DNA from: Nonomuraea endophytica
GTDB lineage: Bacteria > Actinomycetota > Actinomycetes > Streptosporangiales > Streptosporangiaceae
Reading direction: 5' to 3'
DNA: 64,000 nucleotides
Assembly (NCBI RefSeq): GCF_014203235.1
Contig: NZ_JACHIN010000018.1
Span: forward strand, 124,001 to 188,000
The position numbers and the translations under genes are program-made. Below the pieces are notes generated by a model. The model did not search any database. It worked only from the letters and a program-made list of their open reading frames with translations, and was not told the DNA's origin. Below are positions 9,243 to 18,627 of the stretch, in pieces (position 1 is the stretch's first letter; every line of letters begins with the position of its first letter).

Positions 9243-10853
9243 ATGATCGTCCCCAAGCCCACGCGGTACGCGGCAGGGCCCGGCCGTTTCATCCTCGACC
9301 GGAGCACCGCGCTCACCGCCGACCCCGCGCTCGGCGAGGTCGCCGCCTGGCTGCGTGGCGAGCTCAGCCCGGTCACCGGCGGCGAACTGCTGCCCGCCGC
9401 CCCCGGCCCGGGAACGATCACCCTCGGCCTCGACGACCTGCCGCCCGAGGCCTACCGGCTGACCGTCGCGCCCGACGGGATCGCGCTGGACGCCGGTTCG
9501 CCGGCCGGGGCCTTCTACGGCGCCCAGACGCTGCGCCAGCTCATGCCGCCCGCCGCCTTCCGCCGCGCGGCAACCGGTGGGGTGCTGGAGCTGCCGGCCG
9601 TACACGTGGAGGACGGGCCGAGGTTCGGCTGGCGCGGCGCGATCCTCGACGTGGCCCGGCACTTCATGACCAAGGCGGACGTGCTGCGCTTCATCGACCT
9701 GATGGCCCTGCACAAGCTGAACGTCCTGCACCTGCACCTCACCGACGACCAGGGCTGGCGCATCGAGATCAAGCGTTACCCGCGCCTGACCGAGATCGGC
9801 TCCTGGCGCGAGCAGAGCCAGGTCGGCTGGATGGGCGAGATGGACGGCCGTCCGCACGGCGGCTACTACACCCAGGACGACATCCGGGAGATCGTCGCCT
9901 ACGCCGCCCGCCGGCACATCTCCGTCGTGCCCGAGATCGACCTGCCGGGACACACCCAGTCGGCCATCGCCGCCTATCCCGAGCTGGGCAACCTGGACAG
10001 CCCGCTGGGCGTGGGCACCACCTGGGGCGTCGGCGTCAACGTGCTGAACGTCGAGGACGCCACGATCGAGTTCTTCAAGAACGTCTTCGACGAGGTGCTG
10101 GAGCTGTTTCCCAGCCCGTACGTGTGCGTCGGCGGCGACGAGTGCCCCAAGGACCAGTGGCGCACCAGTCCGTCGGCCCGGCGCCGCGTCGCCGAGCTGG
10201 GCCTGCGCGACGAGGACGAGCTGCAGAGCTGGTTCATCCACCAGTTCGACGAGTACCTGGCCGAGCGCGGACGGCGCCTGGTCGGCTGGGACGAGATCCT
10301 GGAGGGCGGCCTCGCCCCCGGCGCGGTCGTGGCCGCCTGGCGGGCCGACCTGGGCGCGGTGGCCGCCGCCCGCGCCGGGCACGACGTCATCAACTGCTCC
10401 AACACCGCCGTCTACTTCGACTACCGGCAGAGCCAGCGCGAGGACGAGCCGGTGCCGTTCGGGACCGTGCTCACCGTCGAGGACGTCTACGCCTTCGAAC
10501 CCGTCCCCGCCGACCTGCGCGGCGACCCGGCCGCCGAGCACGTCCTGGGCGCCCAGTGCGGGATCTGGACCGAGCTGATCGACTCCAGCAGGCACGTCGA
10601 CTACATGGCCTTCCCGAGGCTGGCCGCCTTCGCCGAGACCGTCTGGTCGGGACCCGAGCGGGACCTGGCCGACTTCCGCCGCCGCCTGGCCGCCCACCTG
10701 CCCAGGCTGGCGGCGATCGGGGTCGAGTACCGCCGCGAGTCCGGCCCGCTGCCCTGGCAGAGGCGCCCGGGGGTGCCCGGCCGGCCGGAGGACCCGGTCG
10801 AGTGGCAGGCCACGCTGGACGCCTGGACCGCGAACCTCAGGAACCCGCGGTGA
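9243..10853 (+). CDS. Beta-N-acetylhexosaminidase, GH20
   Basis: Removes terminal GlcNAc/GalNAc by substrate-assisted catalysis. The N-terminal GH20b-like domain (about 1-120) precedes the TIM barrel with GWRGAILDVARHFMTK, HLHLTDDQGWRIEIKRYPRL and the catalytic pair Asp299-Glu300 in VCVGGDECPKDQW. There is no signal peptide, so it should act in the cytoplasm on imported oligosaccharides. It is first in an operon with the fused permease (GTGA overlap) and a binding protein, which supports intracellular cleavage of imported chitobiose-like sugars. 536 residues is normal for actinomycete GH20. Confidence 0.93.
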   Translation: MIVPKPTRYAAGPGRFILDRSTALTADPALGEVAAWLRGELSPVTGGELLPAAPGPGTITLGLDDLPPEAYRLTVAPDGIALDAGSPAGAFYGAQTLRQLMPPAAFRRAATGGVLELPAVHVEDGPRFGWRGAILDVARHFMTKADVLRFIDLMALHKLNVLHLHLTDDQGWRIEIKRYPRLTEIGSWREQSQVGWMGEMDGRPHGGYYTQDDIREIVAYAARRHISVVPEIDLPGHTQSAIAAYPELGNLDSPLGVGTTWGVGVNVLNVEDATIEFFKNVFDEVLELFPSPYVCVGGDECPKDQWRTSPSARRRVAELGLRDEDELQSWFIHQFDEYLAERGRRLVGWDEILEGGLAPGAVVAAWRADLGAVAAARAGHDVINCSNTAVYFDYRQSQREDEPVPFGTVLTVEDVYAFEPVPADLRGDPAAEHVLGAQCGIWTELIDSSRHVDYMAFPRLAAFAETVWSGPERDLADFRRRLAAHLPRLAAIGVEYRRESGPLPWQRRPGVPGRPEDPVEWQATLDAWTANLRNPR

Positions 10854-12691
10854 ACCGGATCGCCGACCTGTGGCAGCGCACGGTGCCGTGGCGCTGGCTC
10901 ACGCCGAGCACCGCCCTGATCGTCTGCGTCGTCGGCTTCCCCGCCGTCTACATGGTCTGGATGTCCTTCCTCGACATCAGCAGGATCGGGCTGGTCAGGG
11001 GCTTCGCCGGGCTGGACAACTACGCCAGGCTGCTCAAGGAGGACGCGTTCGGCCAGGTGGCCGGCAACACGCTGCTGTGGCTGGTGCTCGTCGTCGGGCT
11101 CACCGTGCTGCTCTCGCTGGCGCTCGCCCAGTTCCTGTCCAAGGACTTCTTCGGCAGGAGGTTCGTCAGGTTGGCGCTGGTCGTCCCGTGGGCGGCCTCG
11201 CTGGTCATGACGGCGACCGTGTGGCGCTTCATCTACGAGGGCGGCAACGGCCTGCTCAACCGGCTGCTCATGGATCTGTCGATCATCTCGGCGCCCGTCG
11301 ACTGGTACAAGGACCCGGCCACCGCGCTGTACTCGGTCATGGCGGTCGGGATCATCACCTCGATGCCGTTCACCACCTACGTGCTGCTGTCCGGATTGCA
11401 GACGGTGCCGCACGACGTTCTGGAGGCGGCGAAGATCGACGGGGCGAGCGCGTGGGCGACCTGGCGGCGGGTGACGCTGCCGATCCTGCGGCCGTCGCTC
11501 ATGATCGCACTGGTCCTCAACATGCTGCACGTCTTCAACGCGTTCACCGTCATCTGGGTAATCATGGGCAAGACGGCGGGCAACCACGCCGACACGACCG
11601 TGACCTGGCTGTACAAGATCGCCTTCACCGCGCAGCTCGACTCGGGCGAGGCGGCCGCGCTCGGCGTGCTCAACGTGGCCTTCCTGCTGCTGCTCATCCT
11701 GGCGTTCGTGCTGGTGCTGCGGCCGTATCGCAACCCCTCGGCGACGGAGGAGAAGCCCGCGCCGCCGGCCGTCGCGGCCGCTCCCGAGGCCCCTTCCGCC
11801 GTCGCCCCGTGGCGGCCGGCCCCGGTCAAGGCCCGGCCGGTGCTGGCGCGAGCGGGCCGGGGGTGGGCGCGGGCGCGTCCGGTGGTGCTGCCGGTCATCG
11901 GGTTCGCGGTGGCGCTGTTCTTCCTGGCGCCGTACGCCGCGATGTTGTCCGGCTCCCTCAAGACCGACGCCGAACTGTTCGCCGTGCCCGCCGACTACCT
12001 GCCCCAGAGCTGGGCGTGGTCCAACTACGCCGACGTGTGGCAGCGGATCCCGCTGGCCGACTACTTCCGGGTCAGCCTGACCGTCGCGCTGGCCTCCACC
12101 GCGCTGGTGCTGCTCGTGGCCGCTCCGGCCGCGTACGTGCTGGCCAGGTCCCGCTTCCGGGGACGCACGGCGTTCCTCGGCGTGATCCTGGTGACGCAGA
12201 TGTTCCCCGCGGTCGCGCTGCTCATCGGGCTCTACCGGCAGGCGCTGTTCGTGGACGGGATCAACAGCTACGCCGTCATCATCGCCATCAACTCCGCCTT
12301 CAACCTCGCCTTCGCGGTGTGGATCCTGCACGCCCACTTCAGCTCGATCCCCGTGGACATCGACGAGGCCGCGATGATGGACGGCCTCGGCAAGTTCCGC
12401 ATCCTGCTGCGGATGATCCTCCCGCTGGCCGCGCCCGGCCTCGTCACCGTGATGATCTTCACGTTCATCCAGGTGTGGAACGAGTTCGTCATCGCGCTGA
12501 CCCTCTTCAACGACCCGGCCGGCGGCCGGGTGCCGCTCACGGTCGGCATCCAGCAGTTCGTCGGCCTGTACGAGACCAACTACCAGTACCTGTTCGCCGC
12601 GGCGCTGATGGCGATCGTGCCGGCGGTCATCCTCTTCGCGCTCATCGAGAAGCACCTGGTGAGCGGCCTGACCGCGGGCAGCACCAAGTGA
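10850..12691 (+). CDS. Fused MalF-MalG type ABC sugar permease (both subunits in one polypeptide)
   Basis: 613 residues encoding two complete permease halves. The first (about 1-300) carries EAAKIDGASAWATWRRVTLP, the second (about 335-613) EAAMMDGLGKFRILLRMILP; these are the two cytoplasmic EAA loops that dock on the ATPase. A Pro/Ala-rich linker (about 300-335, with PAPPAVAAAPEAPSAVAP) joins them. Each half has six predicted membrane segments, as in the CUT1 family. The GTG overlaps the hexosaminidase stop, and the binding-protein gene follows. In CUT1 importers the two permeases are normally separate genes, as in the second importer of this window. No ATPase gene is adjacent. Confidence 0.9.
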   Translation: MNRIADLWQRTVPWRWLTPSTALIVCVVGFPAVYMVWMSFLDISRIGLVRGFAGLDNYARLLKEDAFGQVAGNTLLWLVLVVGLTVLLSLALAQFLSKDFFGRRFVRLALVVPWAASLVMTATVWRFIYEGGNGLLNRLLMDLSIISAPVDWYKDPATALYSVMAVGIITSMPFTTYVLLSGLQTVPHDVLEAAKIDGASAWATWRRVTLPILRPSLMIALVLNMLHVFNAFTVIWVIMGKTAGNHADTTVTWLYKIAFTAQLDSGEAAALGVLNVAFLLLLILAFVLVLRPYRNPSATEEKPAPPAVAAAPEAPSAVAPWRPAPVKARPVLARAGRGWARARPVVLPVIGFAVALFFLAPYAAMLSGSLKTDAELFAVPADYLPQSWAWSNYADVWQRIPLADYFRVSLTVALASTALVLLVAAPAAYVLARSRFRGRTAFLGVILVTQMFPAVALLIGLYRQALFVDGINSYAVIIAINSAFNLAFAVWILHAHFSSIPVDIDEAAMMDGLGKFRILLRMILPLAAPGLVTVMIFTFIQVWNEFVIALTLFNDPAGGRVPLTVGIQQFVGLYETNYQYLFAAALMAIVPAVILFALIEKHLVSGLTAGSTK

Positions 12692-12713
12692 CCACGAGAA
12701 AGATCGGTATGAC

Positions 12714-13961
12714 ATGACCATCAGAAGAAGAGCGGGCCTGGCCGCGATCGCCGCACTCACGCTCGCGCTGACCGCGTGCGGCGGCTCCGGCGGAGGTACG
12801 GCCGGCGGCGAGCAGAAGTCCATCAAGCTGGTCGTCGCCCAGTACACCGAGGGCACCCGGCCCTACTGGGACGAGCTGATCAAGTCCTTCGAGGCCGCCC
12901 ACCCCGGCAAGAACGTCGACCTGCAGGTGATCGACTGGGGCAACCTGCAGAGCCAGGTGAACACCATGGTGCAGACCAAGCAGTTCCCCGACGTCCTCAA
13001 CATCAACGTCTTCGCCGACTACGCCGAGGCCGGGCTGCTCTACCGCGCCGACGAGGTGGTGTCCAAGGAGGTGCTGGCGGACTTCCTGCCGTCCTTCGCC
13101 GAGAACGCCTCCTACGACGGCGCCCAGTACGGCCTGCCGTTCGTCGCCACCGTCAACGGCATGTACTACAACAAGACGATCCTGGAGAAGGCCGGCTTCA
13201 AGAAGCCCCCGGCCACCTGGGACGAGTTCCGCGCCGCGGTCAAGGCGATCAAGGCCCTGCCCGGCGGCTACGTGCCGTACGGGCTGGCGCTCGGCGCGGA
13301 GGCCGGCGACTACGAGTTCGGCACCTGGATGCGGGCCAACGGCGGCGACTGGCGTACCGGCGGCAAGTGGACCGTCAACGGCGACCGCGCGGTCGAGACG
13401 CTGGAGTTCCTGAAGACGCTGACCCAGGGCGGCTACACCCAGCCGAACCCGGGCCAGACCAACCGCCCGGACGGCACCTGGCCGCTGTTCGCCCAGGGCA
13501 AGGTGGGCATGGTCTACGCCTCCTTCGGCACCAGGGCCTTCCTCGACGCGGTGGACAAGGCGGGCGTCAAGTACGGCACCGCGCTCCACCCCACCAACCA
13601 CGGCGCCGAGCCGAGCACGCACGGCATCCAGGACTACCTGATGGCCTTCAAGAAGGACGGCAACCAGCAGCTGGTCCGCGAGTTCCTCGACTACTTCTAC
13701 AAGGCCGACAACTACGCCAAGTACCTGAAGGTCGAGGGCCTGCTGCCGACGACCGCCTCGGCCTCGGCGCTGATGCGCGAGGACCCGAAGGTCAGCCCGA
13801 TCGTCGACATGGTGGCCAAGGCCCGCTTCGACCCGACCTCGCAGCCGGTCTGGTCGGAGCTGCGCGGCACGGTCGCGGCGGAACTCGGCACCGCCGTCGG
13901 GCCCAGCGGCGACCCGCGCGCCCTCCTCGGCAAGTTCCAGCAGATCGCCGAACGCTCCTAA
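12714..13961 (+). CDS. CUT1-family sugar-binding lipoprotein
   Basis: 415-residue extracellular solute-binding protein. Signal MTIRRRAGLAAIAALTLALTAC has lipobox L-T-A-C, lipidated Cys22, then a Gly/Ser linker. The mature part has the family's SFEAAHPGKNVDLQVI, PDVLNINVFADYAEAGLL, NGMYYNKTILEKAGFKKPPATWDEF and LFAQGKVGMVY blocks. It is the last gene of the GH20-permease operon, 22 bp after the permease. Ligand is probably a beta-linked N-acetylhexosamine oligomer, judged only from the hexosaminidase partner. Confidence 0.9.
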   Translation: MTIRRRAGLAAIAALTLALTACGGSGGGTAGGEQKSIKLVVAQYTEGTRPYWDELIKSFEAAHPGKNVDLQVIDWGNLQSQVNTMVQTKQFPDVLNINVFADYAEAGLLYRADEVVSKEVLADFLPSFAENASYDGAQYGLPFVATVNGMYYNKTILEKAGFKKPPATWDEFRAAVKAIKALPGGYVPYGLALGAEAGDYEFGTWMRANGGDWRTGGKWTVNGDRAVETLEFLKTLTQGGYTQPNPGQTNRPDGTWPLFAQGKVGMVYASFGTRAFLDAVDKAGVKYGTALHPTNHGAEPSTHGIQDYLMAFKKDGNQQLVREFLDYFYKADNYAKYLKVEGLLPTTASASALMREDPKVSPIVDMVAKARFDPTSQPVWSELRGTVAAELGTAVGPSGDPRALLGKFQQIAERS

Positions 13962-14031
13962 AGCAGATCAAAAGCGACGCCGACCACGATGGGCGGGCCA
14001 GAACTCCTGATCTCTGAGTAGAGGTGATCGT

Positions 14032-14373
14032 ATGCGTGCTCTGTTCCTGTCCATCGCCGCCTTCGTCGTCATGACCGGCCTGCCCGCACCGGCCCAGGCG
14101 GCCGCCGCGCCGAGCGACTGCCCGCCGGGATACGTCTGCCTGTACAAGGGCAAGAGTGGTACCGGCACGCGGGTCTGCGCGGAGGACTCCAGCACCAATG
14201 TGCAGTGCCTCAACGTGCGCTCCGCCTACAACCACGGCGTCAACGACCCGGGGAAGAACGACGTGCGCCTGTACAACGCCGCCAACGCCGAGGTCGCGTG
14301 CGTGCGGCGGGGTCAGGTGAAGAACCTGCCCAGCGCCATCAGCATCTTCCGCGTCAAGTGGGGCACCTGCTGA
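14032..14373 (+). CDS. Secreted peptidase-inhibitor family I36 protein
   Basis: 113-residue precursor; signal peptide about 1-23 (APAQA|AAAP). The mature region has DCPPGYVCLYKGKSGTG and repeats a beta/gamma-crystallin-like pattern as in the Streptomyces metalloprotease inhibitor SMPI (family I36). Six cysteines after the signal would allow three disulfides. RBS AGAGGTGATC precedes the ATG. Its 3' end overlaps the convergent sirtuin gene by 20 bp. Inhibitory activity is not provable here. Confidence 0.75.
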   Translation: MRALFLSIAAFVVMTGLPAPAQAAAAPSDCPPGYVCLYKGKSGTGTRVCAEDSSTNVQCLNVRSAYNHGVNDPGKNDVRLYNAANAEVACVRRGQVKNLPSAISIFRVKWGTC

Positions 14374-15175
14374 CCAGGTTGGTCAGGGTGTCGCCCAGGG
14401 GTGCGTCCAGGGTGAGCCGGGCGTGCTCGTCGCCCCGGGTGGCGCCCTGGTTGACGATCGCCACCGGTACGGCGTGGCGGGCGGCGTGCCGTACGAACCG
14501 GTAGCCGGAAAGGACCGTCAGGGAGGAGCCGAGCACCAGGAGCAGGCCGGCGCGCTCCGACAGCGTGTAGCACTCGGCCACCCTGGGCGGCGGCACGTTC
14601 TCGCCGAAGAAGATCACATCGGGCTTGAGCAGCCCGCCGCAGCCCTCGCAGTCGACGACCGCGAAGCCGTCGATCAGGGAGTCGTCCAGACTGGCGTCAC
14701 CGTCCGGGTTGACCTGGGTGGCGTCGGCGGCCCATCCGGGGTTGGCGGCCGACAGCCGCGCGTCCAGGCGGGCGCGAGGGGTGCGCTCGCCGCAGGACAG
14801 GCAGCGCACCCGGTAGAGGCTGCCGTGCAGTTCGATCACGTCGCCCGCGCCGGCCTCCTGGTGCAGGCCGTCGACGTTCTGCGTGATGATCGCCGAGACC
14901 AGGCCCAGCTCCTGGAGCCGGGCGACCGCCCGGTGGCCGGGGTTGGGCCGGGCGCGCTCGATGTGCCGCCAGCCGAGGTGGCTGCGGGCCCAGTAGCGCC
15001 TGCGGGCGGCGGCCGAGCCGGTGAAGTCCTGGTAGGTCATCGGGCTGGACGGGCGCCTGCGGCCGCTCGGGCCCCGGTAGTCGGGGATGCCGGACTCGGT
15101 GGAGAGCCCCGCGCCGCTCAGCACGACCACTCCGCCGTCGGCGACCATGTCGGCGAGCAGGTCGAAAGGACTCAC
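14354..15175 (-). CDS. Sir2-family NAD-dependent protein deacylase
   Basis: 273-residue sirtuin. Signatures in order: GAGLSTESGIPDYRG, TQNVDGLH, catalytic His117 in ELHG, zinc cysteines Cys125/Cys128 (CLSC) and Cys176/Cys179 (CEGC), and LGSSLTV. It should remove acyl groups from lysine with NAD consumption. The GTG start has no Shine-Dalgarno, but TAGGCT lies seven bases upstream, so the mRNA is probably leaderless. The longer open frame upstream is antisense to the DUF1345 gene and rejected. Confidence 0.92.
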   Translation of the reverse strand: MSPFDLLADMVADGGVVVLSGAGLSTESGIPDYRGPSGRRRPSSPMTYQDFTGSAAARRRYWARSHLGWRHIERARPNPGHRAVARLQELGLVSAIITQNVDGLHQEAGAGDVIELHGSLYRVRCLSCGERTPRARLDARLSAANPGWAADATQVNPDGDASLDDSLIDGFAVVDCEGCGGLLKPDVIFFGENVPPPRVAECYTLSERAGLLLVLGSSLTVLSGYRFVRHAARHAVPVAIVNQGATRGDEHARLTLDAPLGDTLTNLVSRCPT

Positions 15176-15232
15176 GTTCCGCAGCCTACCCGGCCGTGTC
15201 GATGCGGCTTCCGGTGATCCGGGCGTGTATGA

Positions 15233-15877
15233 GTGTCCACCATGAACCTGTGGTCCCCGCGCTCCGCGGTCACCCGGCTGATCGGCGCGGCGATCGCCGG
15301 CGCGCTGGCCGGGACGGCCGTCGGCCTGCTGACGCATCCGCCCCTGGGCGTCCTGGCCGCCATCGCCGCGACCGAGACCGTCTTCGTCGTCGCGGGCCTG
15401 GCCGTCCTGTGGCCGATGGACGCCCACACCACCCGCCGCAACGCCGGTCGCGAGGACTTCCGGCCCCTCGCCGACGAACTCGTGGTCGTCGCGGTCGCGC
15501 TGTGCGGGCTGGTCGCCATCGTCGTGCTGCTCGCGGTCGGCAACGCCGACCCCGGCCACGCCGCCGCCGCCACCGCGCTCGGCGGCGTGTTCATGGCCTG
15601 GGCGGCACTCCACCTGATGTACGCCACCCGCTACGCCTACCTCTACTACCAGAAGACCCCGGGCGGCATCGACTTCAACTCCGACCAGTCGCCCGCCTAC
15701 AGCGACTTCCTCTACTTCAGCTACAACCTCGGCATGACCTACCAGGTCTCCGACACCAGCGTCTCCAGCCGGGAGATCCGCAAGGTCGTGCTGCGGCACT
15801 GTCTGCTGTCCTACGTCTTCGGCACCAGCATCCTGGCTACCACCATCAACCTGGTCATCGGCATGGTCACCGGCTGA
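15233..15877 (+). CDS. DUF1345 family membrane protein
   Basis: 214 residues with about five membrane helices, the conserved [13 protein letters not shown], and [31 protein letters not shown] typical of DUF1345. Function of the family is unknown. GTG at 15233 or ATG at 15242 could start it; neither has a clear ribosome site. It ends six bases from the convergent recombinase gene. Confidence 0.8.
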   Translation: MSTMNLWSPRSAVTRLIGAAIAGALAGTAVGLLTHPPLGVLAAIAATETVFVVAGLAVLWPMDAHTTRRNAGREDFRPLADELVVVAVALCGLVAIVVLLAVGNADPGHAAAATALGGVFMAWAALHLMYATRYAYLYYQKTPGGIDFNSDQSPAYSDFLYFSYNLGMTYQVSDTSVSSREIRKVVLRHCLLSYVFGTSILATTINLVIGMVTG

Positions 15878-15883
15878 CGGCCC

Positions 15884-16864
15884 TCACGCCAGCGGCCGCG
15901 CCCGCGGAAGCTTGATGCGGTCGACCGCCTCGCGCCGGGTCTTCTCCGGGCGGCGGTCGTAGCGGGCGGTGGTGGCGGGGGAGGAGTGCCCGACCAGCGC
16001 CTGCGCCGTCGCCAGGTCCACGCCGGCGTCCAGCAGCTCGCCGATGAAGGTGCGGCGGAAGTCGTGCGCGGTACGGCGGGCCGCCCCCGCCTCGCCCAGC
16101 CGCCGGGTCAGGATGTCGGCGATGCCCTGCCCGCTCAGCGGCCGGGCACGTAGCCGCCCGGCCTTGCTCACCGGGCTGAACAGCGGGCCGGGACCGCCCC
16201 CGCGCACCGCCAGCCAGCGCTCGAGCAGGCCGATGGCGTCGGTGGTCAGGTAGACCATGCGCTCCTTGTCGCGCTTGCCGCGCACGCGCAGCGAGCGGGC
16301 GCCCGGATCGTAGTCGGCCAGTTCCAGGCCGGCGATCTCGGCCCGGCGGCAGCCGGTGGAGTAGAGGGCGGCGATCAGGGCGGCGTCGCGGACCCCGGCC
16401 ACCGAGTCGTCGCAGGCCGACAGCGCCGCGCCGACGACCTCGGGCGGGACGTGGTGACCGGTGGGCAGGCGGCTCTGCCGTACCGGGGAGAGGTCGGAGG
16501 CGCGGGCGAAGTCCTCGGCGGAGGTCTGGCCGAGACGCCAGGACTCCTTCAGCACGCGGCGCAGCGCGACCAGGTGCTTGTTGACGTAGGCAGGCGACCA
16601 GCCCTGCTCGGTGAGCAGCGTGCGGATGCGGACGGTGTGCTCATAGCGCAGCAGATGCCAGGGCTGGCCGGCGCCGGTGGAGGCGGGTTCGCCGGTCAGC
16701 AGTCGGGCGATGCGGTCGAGGCAGCCGCGCATGGTCCGCCGCGACTCGACGCTGGTCAGGGAGGCGAGGTAGACGTGGTAGGGGTCGCGGGCGGGCTCGA
16801 CGGGGGGCGCCTGGCCGGCGGGGAGCACCGGCAGCGCCCCGCCCGCGTCGGGGAGGTCGGTCAT
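15884..16864 (-). CDS. Tyrosine recombinase/integrase (XerC-like)
   Basis: 326 residues: N-terminal SAM-like core-binding domain (about 25-125) and catalytic domain with all expected residues: Arg173 (TGCRRAEI), Lys200 (GKRDKER), His267/Arg270 (HDFR), His293 (LVGHSS) and nucleophile Tyr302 (ATTARY). Likely active. No excisionase, transposition or phage genes are adjacent and I see no flanking direct repeat that would mark att sites, so it may be a domesticated recombinase or the remnant of an element. Confidence 0.88.
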   Translation of the reverse strand: MTDLPDAGGALPVLPAGQAPPVEPARDPYHVYLASLTSVESRRTMRGCLDRIARLLTGEPASTGAGQPWHLLRYEHTVRIRTLLTEQGWSPAYVNKHLVALRRVLKESWRLGQTSAEDFARASDLSPVRQSRLPTGHHVPPEVVGAALSACDDSVAGVRDAALIAALYSTGCRRAEIAGLELADYDPGARSLRVRGKRDKERMVYLTTDAIGLLERWLAVRGGGPGPLFSPVSKAGRLRARPLSGQGIADILTRRLGEAGAARRTAHDFRRTFIGELLDAGVDLATAQALVGHSSPATTARYDRRPEKTRREAVDRIKLPRARPLA

Positions 16865-16889
16865 CGGGCACGATCTTAGGGGGCCGGGC

Positions 16890-18533
16890 TCAGAACGGGC
16901 CGGTCAGCTCGCCGAGCTTGTTGGTCAGCTCCAGGTTGGCCGAGTAGTCGACCGGCACCGCGATCACCGACACCGTGTCGTCGTCGAGCGCCTTGCGCAG
17001 CGTGGGCAGCAGCTCGTCGGCGGTGGTGATCTGGTAGCCGCGGGCCCCGAACGCCTCGGCGTACTTGACGAAGTCGGGGTTGCCGAAGGCGATGTTGGAG
17101 CTGCGCCCGAGCTCCAGGTCCATCTTCCACTCGATGAGCCCGTAGGCGTCGTCCACCCAGACCAGCACCACCATCGGGATGCGCTCGCGGACCGCGGTCT
17201 CGATCTCCTGGGAGTTCATCAGGAAGGCGCCGTCGCCGGTGGCGGCCAGGACCTTGCGCTCGGGGAAGGCGAGCTTGGCGGCCAGGGCGCCGGGGACCGA
17301 GAAGCCCATCGAGGACAGGCCGTTGGAGACGAGCATGGTGTTGGGCTCGTAGGTGGGGTACATGCGGGCCATCCACATCTTCACCGCGCCGGTGTCGGCC
17401 AGCACGATGTCCTCGCGGCCCATCGCGGCGCGGATGTCGGCGACCACGCGGCGCGGCGACAGCGGGAAGGCGTCGTCGGCGGCGGCCTCCTCCATCTCCT
17501 CCTGGATGAGCCTGCGGATCTTCTCGCCGGTGCCGTTGACGGCGAAGCGCCTGGGCGCGGCGGCGGCCAGCGCGTCCAGGGAGCGTGAGATGTCGCCCTG
17601 GATGCCGACCTCGACGGGGTAGTGGTCGTCGACCTCGGCGGGGAACTGGTGGATGTGGATGATCTTCTTGTCGCCGTGCGGGTTGATCTTGACCGGGTCG
17701 AACTCCTGCAGCTCGTAGCCGACGCTGATGAGCACGTCGGCCTCGTCGAAGCCGAAGTTGACGTAGTCGTGGCGCATGAAGCCGACCGCGCCCAGGGCGT
17801 GCCGGTGGTCGTCGGGGAAGACGCCCTTGCCGTTGAAGGTGGTGGCCACGGGCAGGCCGAGCTGCTCGGAGAAGCGCACCAGCGCGGCGGAGGCGCCGGC
17901 GCGGCTGGCGCCGTGCCCGGCCAGGATGATCGGGTGCCGGGCGCCGGCCAGGACCTCGGCGGCGCGGGCCACCTGCCCGGGGGAGGGGTCCTGCGGGCGT
18001 ACGACGTTGACGCGCAGCGGCGTCAGGTCGTCGGCGACCTGGGCGGACTCCACGTCCTCGGGAATGGCCAGGTAGACGGCGCCGGGACGCTCGGTCTGGG
18101 CGGTCTTGAACGCCTTGCGCAGCATCTCGGGCAGCGCCTCGGCGGCCGGGACCAGGTCGGCCCACTTGGTGATAGGCCGGAACAGCGAGACCAGGTCGAC
18201 GACCTGGTGGGACTCCTTGTAGATGCGGTCGAGGCCCACCTGGGCGGTGATGGCGACCACGGGGGTGGAGTTGGTGGTGGCGTCGGCCACGCCGAGCTGC
18301 AGGTTGATGGCCCCGGGGCCGAGGGTGGCTGAGGCGACGCCGGCCTTGCCGGTCAGCCGGCCGTACATCTCGGCCATGAAGGCGGCGGCCTGCTCGTGGC
18401 GGACGAGGACGTAACGGATGGGGGAGTCGTTGAGCGCGTCGACGAAGTGGATGTTCTCCTCTCCGGGGATGCCGAAGACGTATTCGACGCCTTCCGCTTC
18501 GAGCGTCTTCACCAACAGCCTTGCCGCGTCCAT
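16890..18533 (-). CDS. Thiamine-diphosphate enzyme, acetolactate synthase large-subunit type
   Basis: 547 residues with the three ThDP-enzyme domains: the pyrimidine-binding domain with the catalytic Glu in RHEQAAAFMAEMYGRLTGK, the central FAD/ADP-like domain (AGHGASRAGASAALV), and the pyrophosphate domain with TGDGAFLMNSQEIETAVRE. The usual NN end of the ThDP motif is VDDAYGLIEWKM, as in catabolic AlsS-like enzymes. No small regulatory subunit is adjacent, so a catabolic acetolactate synthase or another 2-oxoacid carboligase is likelier than biosynthetic IlvB. Start at 18533 chosen because GAGAGAAGG precedes it. Confidence 0.82.
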   Translation of the reverse strand: MDAARLLVKTLEAEGVEYVFGIPGEENIHFVDALNDSPIRYVLVRHEQAAAFMAEMYGRLTGKAGVASATLGPGAINLQLGVADATTNSTPVVAITAQVGLDRIYKESHQVVDLVSLFRPITKWADLVPAAEALPEMLRKAFKTAQTERPGAVYLAIPEDVESAQVADDLTPLRVNVVRPQDPSPGQVARAAEVLAGARHPIILAGHGASRAGASAALVRFSEQLGLPVATTFNGKGVFPDDHRHALGAVGFMRHDYVNFGFDEADVLISVGYELQEFDPVKINPHGDKKIIHIHQFPAEVDDHYPVEVGIQGDISRSLDALAAAAPRRFAVNGTGEKIRRLIQEEMEEAAADDAFPLSPRRVVADIRAAMGREDIVLADTGAVKMWMARMYPTYEPNTMLVSNGLSSMGFSVPGALAAKLAFPERKVLAATGDGAFLMNSQEIETAVRERIPMVVLVWVDDAYGLIEWKMDLELGRSSNIAFGNPDFVKYAEAFGARGYQITTADELLPTLRKALDDDTVSVIAVPVDYSANLELTNKLGELTGPF

Positions 18534-18563
18534 CGGAGGAGCCTTCTCTCTTCGTGCGAATTT

Positions 18564-18617
18564 CTTGTACGTGCAAGCGATCCTGACCATTGATTCATTC
18601 CATGGTTATACGTATAA
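18564..18617. promoter_or_regulatory. Divergent operator region with two palindromes
   Basis: TTATACGTATAA (18606-18617) is a perfect 12-bp palindrome placed 10 bp before the hydrolase ATG. CTTGTACGTGCAAG (18564-18577) is a 12-of-14 palindrome near the ALS-like start. Both share a TACGTR core. They probably bind a dimeric regulator; no regulator gene is adjacent. Confidence 0.5.
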
Positions 18618-18627
18618 ACTGAGCGCC

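Noticed and set aside
10601-12856. A 751-codon minus-strand frame
   Set aside because: Shadow of the fused permease, Arg/His/Asp-rich low-complexity translation.
15884-16864. Genomic island defined by the integrase
   Set aside because: No tRNA target, direct repeats, or mobile-element genes could be seen on either side.
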